Shown here: piece after piece, positions 46,217 to 57,518 of the stretch
Numbering within the stretch: the first letter of the stretch is position 1
How the letters are laid out: each line of letters starts with the position of its first letter
From: Laccaria trichodermophora
Taxonomy: Eukaryota > Basidiomycota > Agaricomycetes > Agaricales > Hydnangiaceae
NCBI GenBank assembly: GCA_018417955.1
Contig: JACTVC010000001.1
Span: 2,170,001-2,234,000, forward strand
Reading direction: 5' to 3'
DNA: 64,000 bases
Notes under the pieces: model-generated
What the model was told of the DNA's origin: nothing
The model's input: only the letters and a program-made list of their open reading frames with translations
Databases searched by the model: none
Translations under genes and position numbers: made by a program

Positions 46217-47450
46217 CTCAGTCTGCACTGTCATCGACAAGTTCTCCTGAAGGAACGGCTGGAGAAGCATGGTGGCTTGCTTTGTGTCCAATACCACCAC
46301 CAAGGTATTGCATGAACATGTCATGGTCAACAAACCTAAAAGAGAAAATGTTTCTTTAGTGAATAAATTATAGATAGGAAACTAGACGTACAGTTGAGTG
46401 CAAAAAGAATGAAGGTTGGTTCATTTTTCTGGTTCTTTCTAAGAATCTATTGTACCTCAAATGTATTTGTGTATTCTTTTACATTATGTAGTTGTGTTAC
46501 ACTTCCCTTGGTATGGACTAATTTCAGTGAAAGCTGGAGCCTTGAGAAGGTTTTTATTCTGGAGGCCATTTTTGGCATCTGAAAAGAAAAATATGCGCTA
46601 ACTGGGGAGGTAGCCAGAACATACCTATGGTCAACCTGAATGAGCTTATCAAAGAATTAGTTAAAAATACTGAGTGGTTATGCTTGTAGAGCCTCCAGAA
46701 AATAGACATTTTGTGCCATTTTGGTCATTTTTGGCCTGTTTTAGACAAAACAAGCCATTTTCCAAAGCCTCTACAGACATAACTGCTCAGTATTTTTGCC
46801 TGATTCTTTGATAGGTTCATTCAGGTTGACCAGAGGTATGTTCTGGCTACTTCCCCAGTTAGCGCATATTTTTTTTTCAGATGCCAAAAATGGCCTCCAG
46901 AATAAAAACCTTCTCAAGGCTCCAGCTTTCACTGAAATTAGTCCATACCAAGGGAGGTGTAACACAACTACATAATGTAGAAGAATACACAAATACATTT
47001 GAGGTACAATAGATTCTTAGAAAGAACCAGAAAAATGAACCAACCTTCATTCTTTTTGCACTCAACTGTACATATTCACATAATAATACTTCCACTCCTC
47101 ATGGTATTCATCTTCAGGGTGGCGAGCAAGAGAGTCTGATGGAAGGTTGTCGATGAGGCCATGGGCGAATGCAGGAATAAGATGAACGGCTCGAATAATC
47201 TCGTTTGGGTCCAGAAAGCCAAATGCCCGCTCATCTTTGCTGTCGAAAAAGCCGATTCGATGAAGCTGTCAAGCCTTCCATCCACCTCAGTGAGACTCAT
47301 CTAGACCAAACCAATGAACCCATAAGAAATCCATCTTGTAAGGTTCATCCATTGTCGATGATACAGATGAAACCATTTCACCCATATAAAATTCAATTTT
47401 AACGATTTTACCAATAAAAGGTCATCTCTAATAAATACACTACATACAAT
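46217..47450 (-). pseudogene. Plavaka-like transposase remnant, upstream part
   Basis: On the minus strand, exon pieces read YKMDFLWVHWFGLDESH, then TGA, GGWKA, TGA, QLHRIGFFDSKDER, AFGFLDPNEIIRAVHLIPAF and EEWKYYYVNM. These join across an intron (46336..47071) to FVDHDMFMQYLGGGIGHK. Both internal stops sit where the family pattern expects Arg (H-R-GGWKA-R), so CGA to TGA changes are likely. The order WVRWFG ... GGW ... HxxGF ... IPAF ... YYVN-FVDRDMFMR-GGGxGH is known to me from Agaricomycete Plavaka (CACTA-like) transposases. The intron now holds a MITE. The part upstream of about 47450 is too decayed to follow. Confidence 0.62.
46391..47068. mobile_element. Mariner-type MITE 1, TA-flanked
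   Basis: 678 bp, beginning CAGTTGAGTGCAAAAAG and ending CTTTTTGCACTCAACTG, flanked on both sides by TA (46389-46390, 47069-47070). The two halves are inverted copies over about 300 bp with a loop near 46700-46760. CAGT ends and a TA target point to Tc1/mariner transposition. No transposase is encoded; ORFs in both arms are mirror images of each other. It sits in the intron of the Plavaka remnant. Confidence 0.88.
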
Positions 47451-49246
47451 TGCAATGGTACAAAGAGTCAATGCGCATACCTGGCGCAGTTGACTAAAAA
47501 TGCAAATGCGTGGAATCTGAAAATAGGACAAAGGCTTTGGAACTGGCAGCAGTACACGTCGTGACATTATACTTGGATCCTATCTAAGATTCACCTACCA
47601 TGAAATAGAGCACGAAGAGGTTCTAGAGTAAAAACACCCAATGCAGGAAGAAGAATTGCATTACTACTCAAGGGTTTAGAAACACATAATGGATTTATTG
47701 TGAAAACTCGTGCTTATACAAGAAATACAGAAAAGACGACATAGACGCCTAAACGGCATGTCTGAAACATTGAAAGACTAAATTATGCCTAAGCAGTAAA
47801 TGTACGAAGACTTAGCGTGGCTCACGGCCATTCAGAAAGTCATGTACGGCAGTTCCCGCGTACGCATCAAAGACTGATGCGTCTGAACGTCACAAGTACA
47901 AACATAAGAAAAAGACACATTCTTTTATATGAAATATAATAAGAACCCCCTGACAATTAAGAAAGACATTTGAAAACACCTTTGGAGTGTCTCCCGACCT
48001 CCGTAATGAAAAGACGAGCCAAGACAAGGCATTTTAATTAAAAACTCGGAAACCACAGGAGACCGAAGACTATTGGTAAACGCGTACGCATGCGCATCAA
48101 CGCATCAGGAAACATTAATCATTTTGTGATGTCATCTGTCAAACCGGTAAACCGGGCCATAGAAAGAAACACACGAGATCATGCCAAGCTAAGAATAGCT
48201 ATGTTGGCTAACTCCACGCACGCATCAAACACTGATGCGTTGGAAAATGAAAGACGCGACACTACAAAAATCTGTAGTGTCCACCGAGATAGACTACAAA
48301 ATATACCGCATGTTCATTAAATTTCATATTTGTAATTCGGACTGAAGTATCCCACATTAAAACACATGTAAAACGTAGATAGGAGTTCCTGGAGTATATA
48401 AGGAGCGCGCTGGCAGGTCAAAAGGCAAGCAATCGTCCCCCGTTGACCAGCTAGTTGCACTCCAAGTAGAGACTTAGGAGGTGGACAGTTGTAATCAATT
48501 AAAAGGAGATTTCTTCATGGTCAGAAAAGTACAGTGTGAACGAAGCCAGCATGCTTGGGAGTCAACTTACTTGGAGACTTGGAATGAGAGGTTTTAAGGA
48601 CACAGTATCATTTTAGACGAGACAGCGTACTCGTACACTTGGTTTTGGAGCATAGTGACACAATAAAAACTCACGGGAGTCATAAAAGTCAATTAAAGTC
48701 GTGTTTTGTGTTAATAAAAGAAACTGTGATCAAAGAACTTTGCATTTAAGAAACCAAGTTCCCAGAAAGATATACTTTGTTCTATTGAACTATTCTAAAC
48801 CACACCTTATAATAAAAACCCAATTTTGAACGAAAACTCTTGAGACTTAAACCTAAGAAAACAAAAGTGGTATTTCTTAATACCAAAGGCCCTCGAACTC
48901 TTGCACCGAGATTGTGATAGTGTGTGTGTGTGTGTGTGAGTGAGTGTTAGGTGTTTAGGGTTTTCCCCCGATGCGCTTGATCCTTGTTTGCATGTTTCGC
49001 ACTTTCACGTTCATCCCCGTGCAACGCGTATCATCGATTTTTCTCCAACGTGATAAACATCTGCATGAAAAATTTCGACGACACGAGCGTACCAGTAGGG
49101 ATGATATTCTTCGCAGGCTGCATCTTCATGTGTGAGTACCATAATATCTTGATGTTTGGTTTTTGGATTGATTGAGTCCTAAAATTAAATCCAAATCTTG
49201 AGAGTCATGTAGAAAAGGCATTCTAAGAATAGTCATTAAAAAGACA
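47451..49246. other. Unassigned AT-rich DNA with hairpin motifs and a GT microsatellite
   Basis: No supportable ORF. ACGCATCAAAGACTGATGCGT (47865 on) and a close copy with CAAACACTG (48220 on) are short hairpins. A TATATAAGGAGCGCGC TATA-like stretch lies near 48394. A (GT)n run lies at about 48919-48938. Parts may be a solo LTR, but no second copy is in the window to prove it. Confidence 0.4.
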
Positions 49247-49248
49247 TA

Positions 49249-49915
49249 CAGTTGTGGACAAGCAAAGACACTAAATTTATAATTCAGGATTGCGAATTTT
49301 TTTGAAAAAACTGAGGTCAGATTTGAATCCAGATGGTCAAAATAAGCCCAAAAAAGGTCTTTTCAGAATATTCCCACGAGAAATTGGGTCCACCAAAATT
49401 TTGCCTCAATTCAGGGTCCTTGATGACCAAAACTACTCAAATCTTGTTGGTTGTGGTGTAAAATTTTCGGCAGTGATAGGTACCATCTGCAGTGACCTAA
49501 CAAAAAGTCACAGAAATTCTAACAAGAAGACTGACCACAGATCAGAGACTCTGGAGGGGTATGAGCAGAGACTGAATATGGTTGATCACTAATCCATTAC
49601 CATTTTTGGCAACTATTAATGAATTTATTTACCCAAAATGGATCGATAAAATTTGCTAATTTTCATGGGATCATAACCCTTTCATCAAAAGGAGTCGATT
49701 GCACTATTTTTCATGATTTTTGGATGAAATTTAGGGTCCGCCAATATTTTGAGGCAGAAAAACCTTATTTTGGCGATTTCTGAGGGATCGGCTCAATAGA
49801 ATTTGATGAAAGTGGTATGGCTGGAAAGCTCTTGTGAATCTGCGTCAATTCCGACTATTTTTGGGGCCTTCAAAAAAAATTAATATTTTTAAGTGACTTT
49901 GCTTGTCCACAACTG
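49249..49915. mobile_element. Mariner-type MITE 2, TA-flanked
   Basis: 667 bp, beginning CAGTTGTGGACAAGCAAAG and ending CTTTGCTTGTCCACAACTG, with TA on both sides (49247-49248, 49916-49917). Clear terminal inverted repeats cover only the outer ~25-40 bp, unlike MITE 1. A 100-codon frame inside (49290-49592) has no transposase features. Non-autonomous. Confidence 0.85.
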
Positions 49916-49917
49916 TA

Positions 49918-50413
49918 AATACGAAGAAATGACTTGCCTGTGTTGGGACCAATGAAGTTAGTCCCATAAGATTCTGAAAGGCAGTGCTCACGATCAAGTA
50001 GCCCTTTGTGAAAATTCCCTGGTGAGCCTTCTCAACCTTATTTTGTCGCTTGGCATTGTCCTCACGAATATTTTCTTGGCACTTCATGTTGTTCACTGTG
50101 CCAAGATCTGATATTTGGTTCTTAAGAACATGACATTGAGGGCAGGGACACCGCCTGAGTGACTTGATTGTTGCCAGAAGGACCCTATATAAATGATGAA
50201 TTGAGTTTAATTATAATCCATCAGGTTAGTACGCACTTTTCAGGGTAGTCAGCACCATAGATAAAAAATCATGGATACAGTCAATGAAAAATTCCATCAG
50301 CACACTTCACAACAATACCATGCTCATATGCTTCCATGAACTCATCATCAAGCAAAAGCTCCCATATTGCATGGATGAGCTCACGCTTGAGATGCGTGCG
50401 AAGTGTGGGTGTG
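49918..50413. other. Unassigned DNA between MITE 2 and the second LTR
   Basis: A minus-strand frame of 83 codons (49845-50096) crosses the MITE boundary and is not supported. No repeat is identified. Confidence 0.35.
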
Positions 50414-50779
50414 TGTGATACCGTAGTACTACTTACCTATCTTGTGTGACATGGGACCATCGTATTTACTCTTGTTATCTTCTTGTTATGTTGTGCTGAG
50501 ACTAACAAATAAACTACTTGCAACTTTCACATAAACTTATATGTGGAGCGAGTCATCCCTATCGTATACAGCTAGGCTGCCTTGTGCCTCCCCTCCAGGA
50601 TACCAGAGCCCCGCGCTGGGTGACAGCGTCCCTCGTCTGGGGTCACTGGATCACAGAGGTGTGGCCACAACACACGTGACCGCTCCACGTGCACTCTCAC
50701 ACGTTCCCCGCATCTTCTCCGCTACCCTCACTCACTTACGCCTTCGTTGAGAGGTCAAGAACGACAACCTGGTTTCACA
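50414..50779 (+). repeat. LTR of a related, diverged element
   Basis: 366 bp starting TGTGATACCG and ending GGTTTCACA, alignable over its length with the 373-bp LTRs (shared GACCATCATATTTACYC-like, TGTGGASCGAGTCA, GCTAGGCWGCCTTRTGCCTC words). It is followed by the same leader (ATGGTGGGGGCACCATGGAC and CTTCATCAAGATGAAGTC). No matching 3' LTR lies in the window. Confidence 0.8.
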
Positions 50780-51911
50780 ATGGTGGGGGCACCATGGACT
50801 TCATCAAGATGAAGTCCGTGAGTGCAGAGGCAAGGAGAAGCCCCAACAGGTAAGTCTTAATGACACAATCTGTCAACTGACAGTTGTGCCTAGTTTACCT
50901 ACCACTACAACCAACGACGAAGACCTGTCTGAAACCCTGCGACTCTCGTTAGTGTGAACACCCACTGCTTTCAAGAGTCCTCAATCCGAGGGCTCAGATG
51001 TCCAATCTTCGTCAACCCTTACCCTGGTTACTACCTCGTCTGGTCCTCAATCAGTGCATTCCCTCGCTGCCCTCGGGACCTATGACTCATTCAGAAAGCC
51101 CTCAACTCTCCCAACCATGTCAAGCTATGCCCGCTGCCATTGCGTGAAGGCCCTCTCTGTTCAGGACCCTGAATCTGACAGCTCCCTAACCCCGATGACC
51201 CTAACGATCGCCACTCCAGGGAAATCCTTACCCTACCAACGCCCAGACCATCAACCGCCCCCTCTTAAACCAGGAGGTTGCCAGCAATACATATCATTCA
51301 TTTCCTCTATGAGCTCAGCTACTCCCTCAGGAGGAGACGACAATCTCCGCAACAAAACCTGTAATACCAACAACTCAGCCAGCCGCGAGTTAGTAACCCC
51401 CTTAACGACTTGGAAGAAAGGGAAGGGAGTGTCTATGATGGAAGAGATGGACCCTGAAGCCAGATCCCCTACCAATAACAATACCATGCCGATAACGGGG
51501 CCCATATTAACTGGGCCTCATCCTTTGGACAAGGTCCCCACAACAACGGCCAATACTATCCCCACTGCTTCCCAAAGTGCGAGACGAATGTCCTCTGCTA
51601 ATAGAAGTTCAAGCGCACAACTCGCTGCCAACAAGAGCGCGAATACACAAACCGCTGCTCCCAGGAGCATGAACAATTTGAACAAGACGACTCAGAAACC
51701 ATCGACTTCAGGCGTGAACCCTCCCACGCTCTTCAATCAACAGACGCATGGCGTATCCTCTGACTTGGCCCTGGCTCTTAGGGACAAGTTATTGAATATC
51801 CAAAACGTTAAACGAAAGGATGCCGTGGACGACGAAGCTCTTATGTCCACGTCGAGTCATACTGAAGGTAGAGAGACGCGATACGCAGCTTCTACAGAGT
51901 GCGAAGAGTGA
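50780..51911 (+). pseudogene. Gag-like ORF of the related LTR element
   Basis: An open frame of 285 codons (51054-51911) follows the leader. It is rich in Ser, Thr and Asn, with SSYARCHC near its start and GKGVSMMEE around 51425, both with counterparts in the gag-like ORF of the 25.7-kb element (TSYARYSC; GKGVSMTEG). The last part (DLALALRDKLLNIQNVKRKD) is helical and basic. It ends at a TGA, and several stops follow. No pol is seen beyond it, so the element is cut off here. Confidence 0.6.
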
Positions 51912-52389
51912 CTGGTGTGAAGCGTTCACTCTGAACTTCTCGCATAGCTGAAGCCAAGAGGGAAGGAGGAGGCAAGAATGGGTGGATCTGGGATCAACAC
52001 CCATGAGTGAGCAATGAGCAGTTACAAGATACTCAGCTGGCCCAACATGATTATGCATACTGTAGGAAGTACAGATATACAAAGCACTACATGTAGTGCA
52101 AGAGGATGGCAAGACTGCTGGCAAGATGGTGGTTCAAGACAAAAGATCAATATATTATGTAAGATATCCAAATCTAGCTATATACCACTGTTTGACTATG
52201 GCCTCTGGGCATTCCCTTCCAATCCTATATCACAACTGGTGGTAACCACTTTTATGATAAAAACCAGGCAGTTGCCTGCAGGCAAATGTGTATAATGCTT
52301 AGAGGTTCAATGAAATGTCTCATTGTTGTGTCTATGTATTTCTTTCATTAGATTGCCTGTCTTTCTCTCATAAGTCATAGGCAGAGCAT
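51912..52389. other. Unassigned DNA downstream of the gag-like frame
   Basis: The first ~100 bp may still be element sequence with multiple stops. The rest has no gene I can support. Confidence 0.4.
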
Positions 52390-52802
52390 TTCATTCAATT
52401 GTCTGGCTATTTCATGGGGCGCTTTCAATGGATATTTCATACCTATCCCTGGGATATTTCAATGCAATTTTCATATGAATACCTAGGGGATTTCAATGGA
52501 TATTTCATCCTTATCCCTGCGACATTTCATTCTGATCCCTAGGATATCTCAATGGATATTTCATGTTCATCCCTGGGATATTTCATTGGATATTTCATTG
52601 GATATTTCATTCTGAACCCTACAATATTTCATTGAGATTTTCATATGAATACCTAGGACATTTCATTGGATATTTCATTCTCATCCCTAGGATATTTCAA
52701 TAGATGTTTCATTCTCATCCCTGGGATATTTCATTGCGATTTTCATATGAATACCTAGGATATTTCAATGGATATTTCATTCTGATCCCTGGGATATTTC
52801 TG
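52390..52802. repeat. ATTTCA-rich satellite array
   Basis: Short units such as GGATATTTCATTCTSATCCC, TRGGATATTTCAATGGATAT and TTTCATATGAATACCTAGG are repeated. The last word returns three times, suggesting a higher-order unit of about 130 bp. No coding content. Confidence 0.85.
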
Positions 52803-53215
52803 TTGGGCACTGTTTTCAGGGTCCAGTGTGCACTTCCAAATAAGGAAATGGGCACTTTTCCAAATGAAAAATAGAAATGAAATAGGGGAAATTTTAGAAG
52901 AAAATAGGGGGTGGTGCTCACTGTTGGTGAGAATGTTGGGGGTTGTTTTCAGGGTCCAGGGAACATTTCCAAATATGGTAACATAGCCAAGAATAGCCAA
53001 AAAATAGCCAAAAATCAGAAAAAGATGGCAGGGTGGTGCTCACTGTTGGTGATGACATCAGGGTTGTTTTCAGGGTCCAGGGCACATTTCCTAATATATC
53101 CAAAAATAGCCAGACAATAGCAGAAAAATTGGAAGAACATATGAATGGTGTACAGAACATCAGGCACTGCCTTCAGGGTTCATCCCAAAAGGGAAATATC
53201 ACCTGGTTTGACTAA
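52803..53215. repeat. Tandem repeat, about 115-140 bp unit
   Basis: The words GGTGCTCACTGTTGGTGA, TGTTTTCAGGGTCCAGGG and ATAGCCA recur at about 52810, 52945, 53060 and 53170. Open frames on both strands (53-81 codons) reflect the repeat and are not genes. Confidence 0.7.
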
Positions 53216-53233
53216 GAAGTGAAGAAAACCAAG

Positions 53234-55354
53234 ACAAGAATGATTTTACTTATCAGGGTCCATGTAATGGGATGTTGGGATGATGGTCACATGACCAATT
53301 AGCAAAAATGGTCAAAAAACGAAAGTTGTAGCCCTACACTGTAGCTTCCCAAATCTGTTTGAATTATGTTCTGAAGTGTTCCCAATGTGGAGATATGAGG
53401 TAAAGGAATTTCAAAAGTGTCGCATTTTTTTTTTGTTTTTTGTGTTTTTCTCCCTGAAAACAAAACCAAATAACATGATTTCAGTATATTTAGAAAACTA
53501 AAAGAAAGGGCTACAATTATTGTATCATTGGAAAAATGACCAAAAAAGGAAGGTGCATGCCCTACTATAAGAGTCAGATATAGACTACAAAAAAGTCGGA
53601 CTTAGACAGTTTACTGATACACTATAAAAGACTACAAAAGTTGAACTTAGACTACAAAAAAGTTGGACTTAGACTACAAAGCTAGGGTTAGGGTCAAAAG
53701 GTTATCTTGACTACAAAGTATGTAGTGTCTGCTTTTTGTCATTACAAAAGTTTGTAGTGTCCGCTTTTTAAGACTACAAAAGGTTGTAGTGTCTGCTATT
53801 TGGTTTGTAGTGTGTGCTTTTTCATTAGAAAAGTTTGTAGTGTCTGCTTTTTTATTAGAAAAGTTTGTAGTGTCCGCTTTTTGAGACTACAAAAGTTTGT
53901 AGTGTCTGGTTCTTCATTTAAAAAAGTTTGTAGTTGACTTGTAGTTTATGGTGTCCTTGGTGCTATCTATGTTATGGGGATGAGGTTGAAGGATTGCCAT
54001 CATATTGCCAGTGCTACAGCATTAGTTTTCGACATCATACACAAGTTGTCTTTCACATTAGGAAAGGCCATTCTAAGCCTTTCATCTTGATACCTACTGT
54101 CCTATCTTAAAACATAATTGTAAGCTCATGTGGATATGGCTGAAGGATTGACATGACTTTACATATTGCTATTGGCACATCAATCACTTTGATACATTCA
54201 TGTGGGGGGTATCACTGAAGGATTGACATAACATCACCAGTTTTTGACATCATGACCAAGTTGGCTTTCAATGATGGGCTGACCTATCCTTAGAGGTGTC
54301 TTTAAGTCAGGTCATGTTGTAAGTTGACTATGTATTGAGTAGATATCAACATGAATAGCCTCCTCTAGCTTGAAAGACAACTTGGGCATGATGTGAGAAA
54401 CTGATTGATGTGCCAATAGCAATATGTAAAGTCATGTCAATCCTTCAGCCATATCCACATGAGCTTACAATTATGTTTTAAGATAGGACAGTAGGTATCA
54501 AGATGAAAGGCTTAGAATGGCCTTTCCTAATGTGAAAGACAACTTGTGTATGATGTCGAAAACTAATGCTGTAGCACTGGCAATATGATGGCAATCCTTC
54601 AACCTCATCCCCATAACATAGATAGCACCAAGGACACCATAAACTACAAGTCAACTACAAACTTTTTTAAATGAAGAACCAGACACTACAAACTTTTGTA
54701 GTCTCAAAAAGCGGACACTACAAACTTTTCTAATAAAAAAGCAGACACTACAAACTTTTCTAATGAAAAAGCACACACTACAAACCAAATAGCAGACACT
54801 ACAACCTTTTGTAGTCTTAAAAAGCGGACACTACAAACTTTTGTAATGACAAAAAGCAGACACTACATACTTTGTAGTCAAGATAACCTTTTGACCCTAA
54901 CCCTAGCTTTGTAGTCTAAGTCCAACTTTTTTGTAGTCTAAGTTCAACTTTTGTAGTCTTTTATAGTGTATCAGTAAACTGTCTAAGTCCGACTTTTTTG
55001 TAGTCTATATCTGACTCTTATAGTAGGGCATGCACCTTCCTTTTTTGGTCATTTTTCCAATGATACAATAATTGTAGCCCTTTCTTTTAGTTTTCTAAAT
55101 ATACTGAAATCATGTTATTTGGTTTTGTTTTCAGGGAGAAAAACACAAAAAACAAAAAAAAAATGCGACACTTTTGAAATTCCTTTACCTCATATCTCCA
55201 CATTGGGAACACTTCAGAACATAATTCAAACAGATTTGGGAAGCTACAGTGTAGGGCTACAACTTTCGTTTTTTGACCATTTTTGCTAATTGGTCATGTG
55301 ACCATCATCCCAACATCCCATTACATGGACCCTGATAAGTAAAATCATTCTTGT
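53234..55354. repeat. Large near-perfect inverted repeat (953-bp arms)
   Basis: Bases 53234..54186 are matched in reverse complement by 54402..55354, with a 215-bp spacer. Every stretch compared by eye agrees almost base for base, including homopolymer runs. Each arm contains a subarray of TTTGTAGTGTCYGCTTTTT repeats (about 53700-53940; mirrored at 54650-54880). The spacer repeats fragments of the arms (GAAGGATTGACAT). No transposase, terminal motif or target duplication is seen. The arms would form a long hairpin in RNA or single-stranded DNA. Confidence 0.93.
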
Positions 55355-57217
55355 TGTAATCCTGGGATTACCATATCAGGCATTGTTTGGCATCGGCTCC
55401 TGGACTATTTGGTTCTCTACATACGCGCCCTCCTCTCTTAACCACGTACCACCACATTCTCTGCATATGCACCTCCGCTCCTGTACCTTTATCATCTAGA
55501 TACCCTCAGAATCATATAAGCGGTTAAATTCTGACAGTTTCTGTGAGTAGTGTTATCTATCCTGTGATCACAGGATAGATTTCCACTTTTTTTGAATTTT
55601 CACTGTCATTATCGGTTCTGACCTATCTTGACACGCGCATATAGACACTGCCTTTTGAGGCCTTAACCAGGTTATTGTTTGGCGCATGTATACGCTGTCT
55701 TGTACGTCCACGTTGTGTCTGTCGGTCAGCCTCAAGTACCGATTTGAGTCTTGGATGTGCGGATCTTGCAGCTGAGGGAGGATGTAGGTCAAAGAGGAGG
55801 TGGAAAGAAAAGACGTGTATGATGCCAAGCAAGACTCAGCACTATGACACAATATTACATTCCATATATGGTAATTAGTTCCCATGGGTTGGGTTAGTCT
55901 GGGTCGACAGGCTCTTATTTGAAAATTCAACCTCACTTTTGGCTTCAACATTGAGGGCATGACAGCTTACAGATTTCAGTGCTTCAGCACTCATGCCCTC
56001 CCACTTTGAGCTAGCGTATTCGGTACCCCTTCCGTGTCCAATGTCATTATTGCTACACTTGTCTTGACACTTGCACTACGAGCTGAATTACATTATGTCA
56101 TCATGGTCAGTGTGACTTCTGTGTGACATTGACCCCTTGACCTTTTTTGACTGACCCTTTGACTTGACCTTTTGTTTGATGGGGTCAAACAGGTCAAGAC
56201 AACACTGGTTGTGGGTGACAGTATCGGCCTTTGCTGGACACTTCACTGATCTAAAGATATCCATGGTACTCCGAATCTGCACCATGCATTACTGATTGGT
56301 CTTGTAGTACATCTGAAGCCTTTGGAGCCTGTCCTTCGGCATCTGGAACAACACTTTCCACAAGGGATGGTCCAGAGAGAATGAAAGCATGACCTTCACA
56401 TGTGAACTGATGTCCAAGCTTGTCCAAGGCAGATAAACTGTTGACTAATTCAAGCTTGTCCTTTTCCTCCTTCAGGTCATGATCAACTCCAAAGTAATCA
56501 GAACCCTCTGGGTAGTTAATTTCATTGTTGCTATTGAATTTCACTGGAACGCTTTTGGAACTGGTGTAATATGATCCAGAAGTTGAAAAGACTGGCCGCA
56601 GTGTACTGGAACTTTGAGTCTGGCAACAATTCCTCCTCGGGTCCATCTGGTCCACCTAGGGCTGAAAAACATTCAGGCCCATCGCTTACCAAATTATCTG
56701 AAGGGATTTCAATGATGTGTCTGGCCCAGTTACTGCTCTTGTTGTAAGATGAGCAAGAGGCATGGCCAATCATGAGTAGACATGCTGATTATCATTTCTT
56801 TTTATATCAAGGGACTAGGATTGCAGTTGATGTGATGGAAGTGAAAAGCTGCCCGTTTGGGTGAGATGCCAAATTTCAAGACTCCAAGGAGAAGAGCTTA
56901 CTCAATAATGAGATCCCACAGCGATTTAACAACACATTCCATATCAAGCCTTCCAGGTTGTCTAGGGTGTTGCTTCACATATGCCAGATTTTTGTTTTTG
57001 TGTCTGGTACATGCCTCACCGACACCATACGATCTGCTGCACTACATGCACAGCACCCACACATTCATTCCAGAACCATTCATTTTTCTAATTTCAAACA
57101 TTTGCAGGTGCCCACTGTCGATGGTTGATCTGTAGTGGTCAATTTTTTGCATCAAGGAAACGAGTGAATGAGTAGAAAGCTGCATTTGGGGTAAGTAAAG
57201 TCCAATATGCACAGAAG
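55355..57217. other. Unassigned DNA left of the Copia element
   Basis: Minus-strand frames at 56251-56655 and 56531-56773 overlap in different frames and may be one decayed coding region, with words such as ALGGPDGPEEELLPD, but I cannot assign it. The remainder is AT-rich with no repeat identified. Confidence 0.35.
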
Positions 57218-57429
57218 TGTTGAATAACCAAGGTGGACCAGCAACTCCGGTACGCCAATGCCGTGCGTGCTTTGCGCATGCACTCGTCTTATGAAGCATG
57301 TTCCATTGTATGTAGTAATTTGTAGTACATTCTAGTTACATATGTTTGTAGTATATAAGGGGGACTGAGAGTCCCCGAATTCATTACCTTCTCACTTAAT
57401 CACTACCCCTCATACTTGCTGCTCCAACA
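57218..57429 (+). repeat. 5' LTR of the Copia element
   Basis: 212 bp with TG...CA ends, a TTTGTAGTATATAAGGGGG promoter-like stretch near 57344, and a GGTTATGGGCC sequence right after it where the primer-binding site should be. Confidence 0.92.
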
Positions 57430-57518
57430 GGTTATGGGCCCCGAGCCCTAAACATTATATAAACTACACATCTTACTTTGCCCTCATCAGCCTTTATCTT
57501 ATCGATTACATAACAGCA

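Noticed and set aside
53685..54910. TTAGGG-like words as an interstitial telomere
   Set aside because: Only one or two units occur, mirrored by the inverted repeat; no array.
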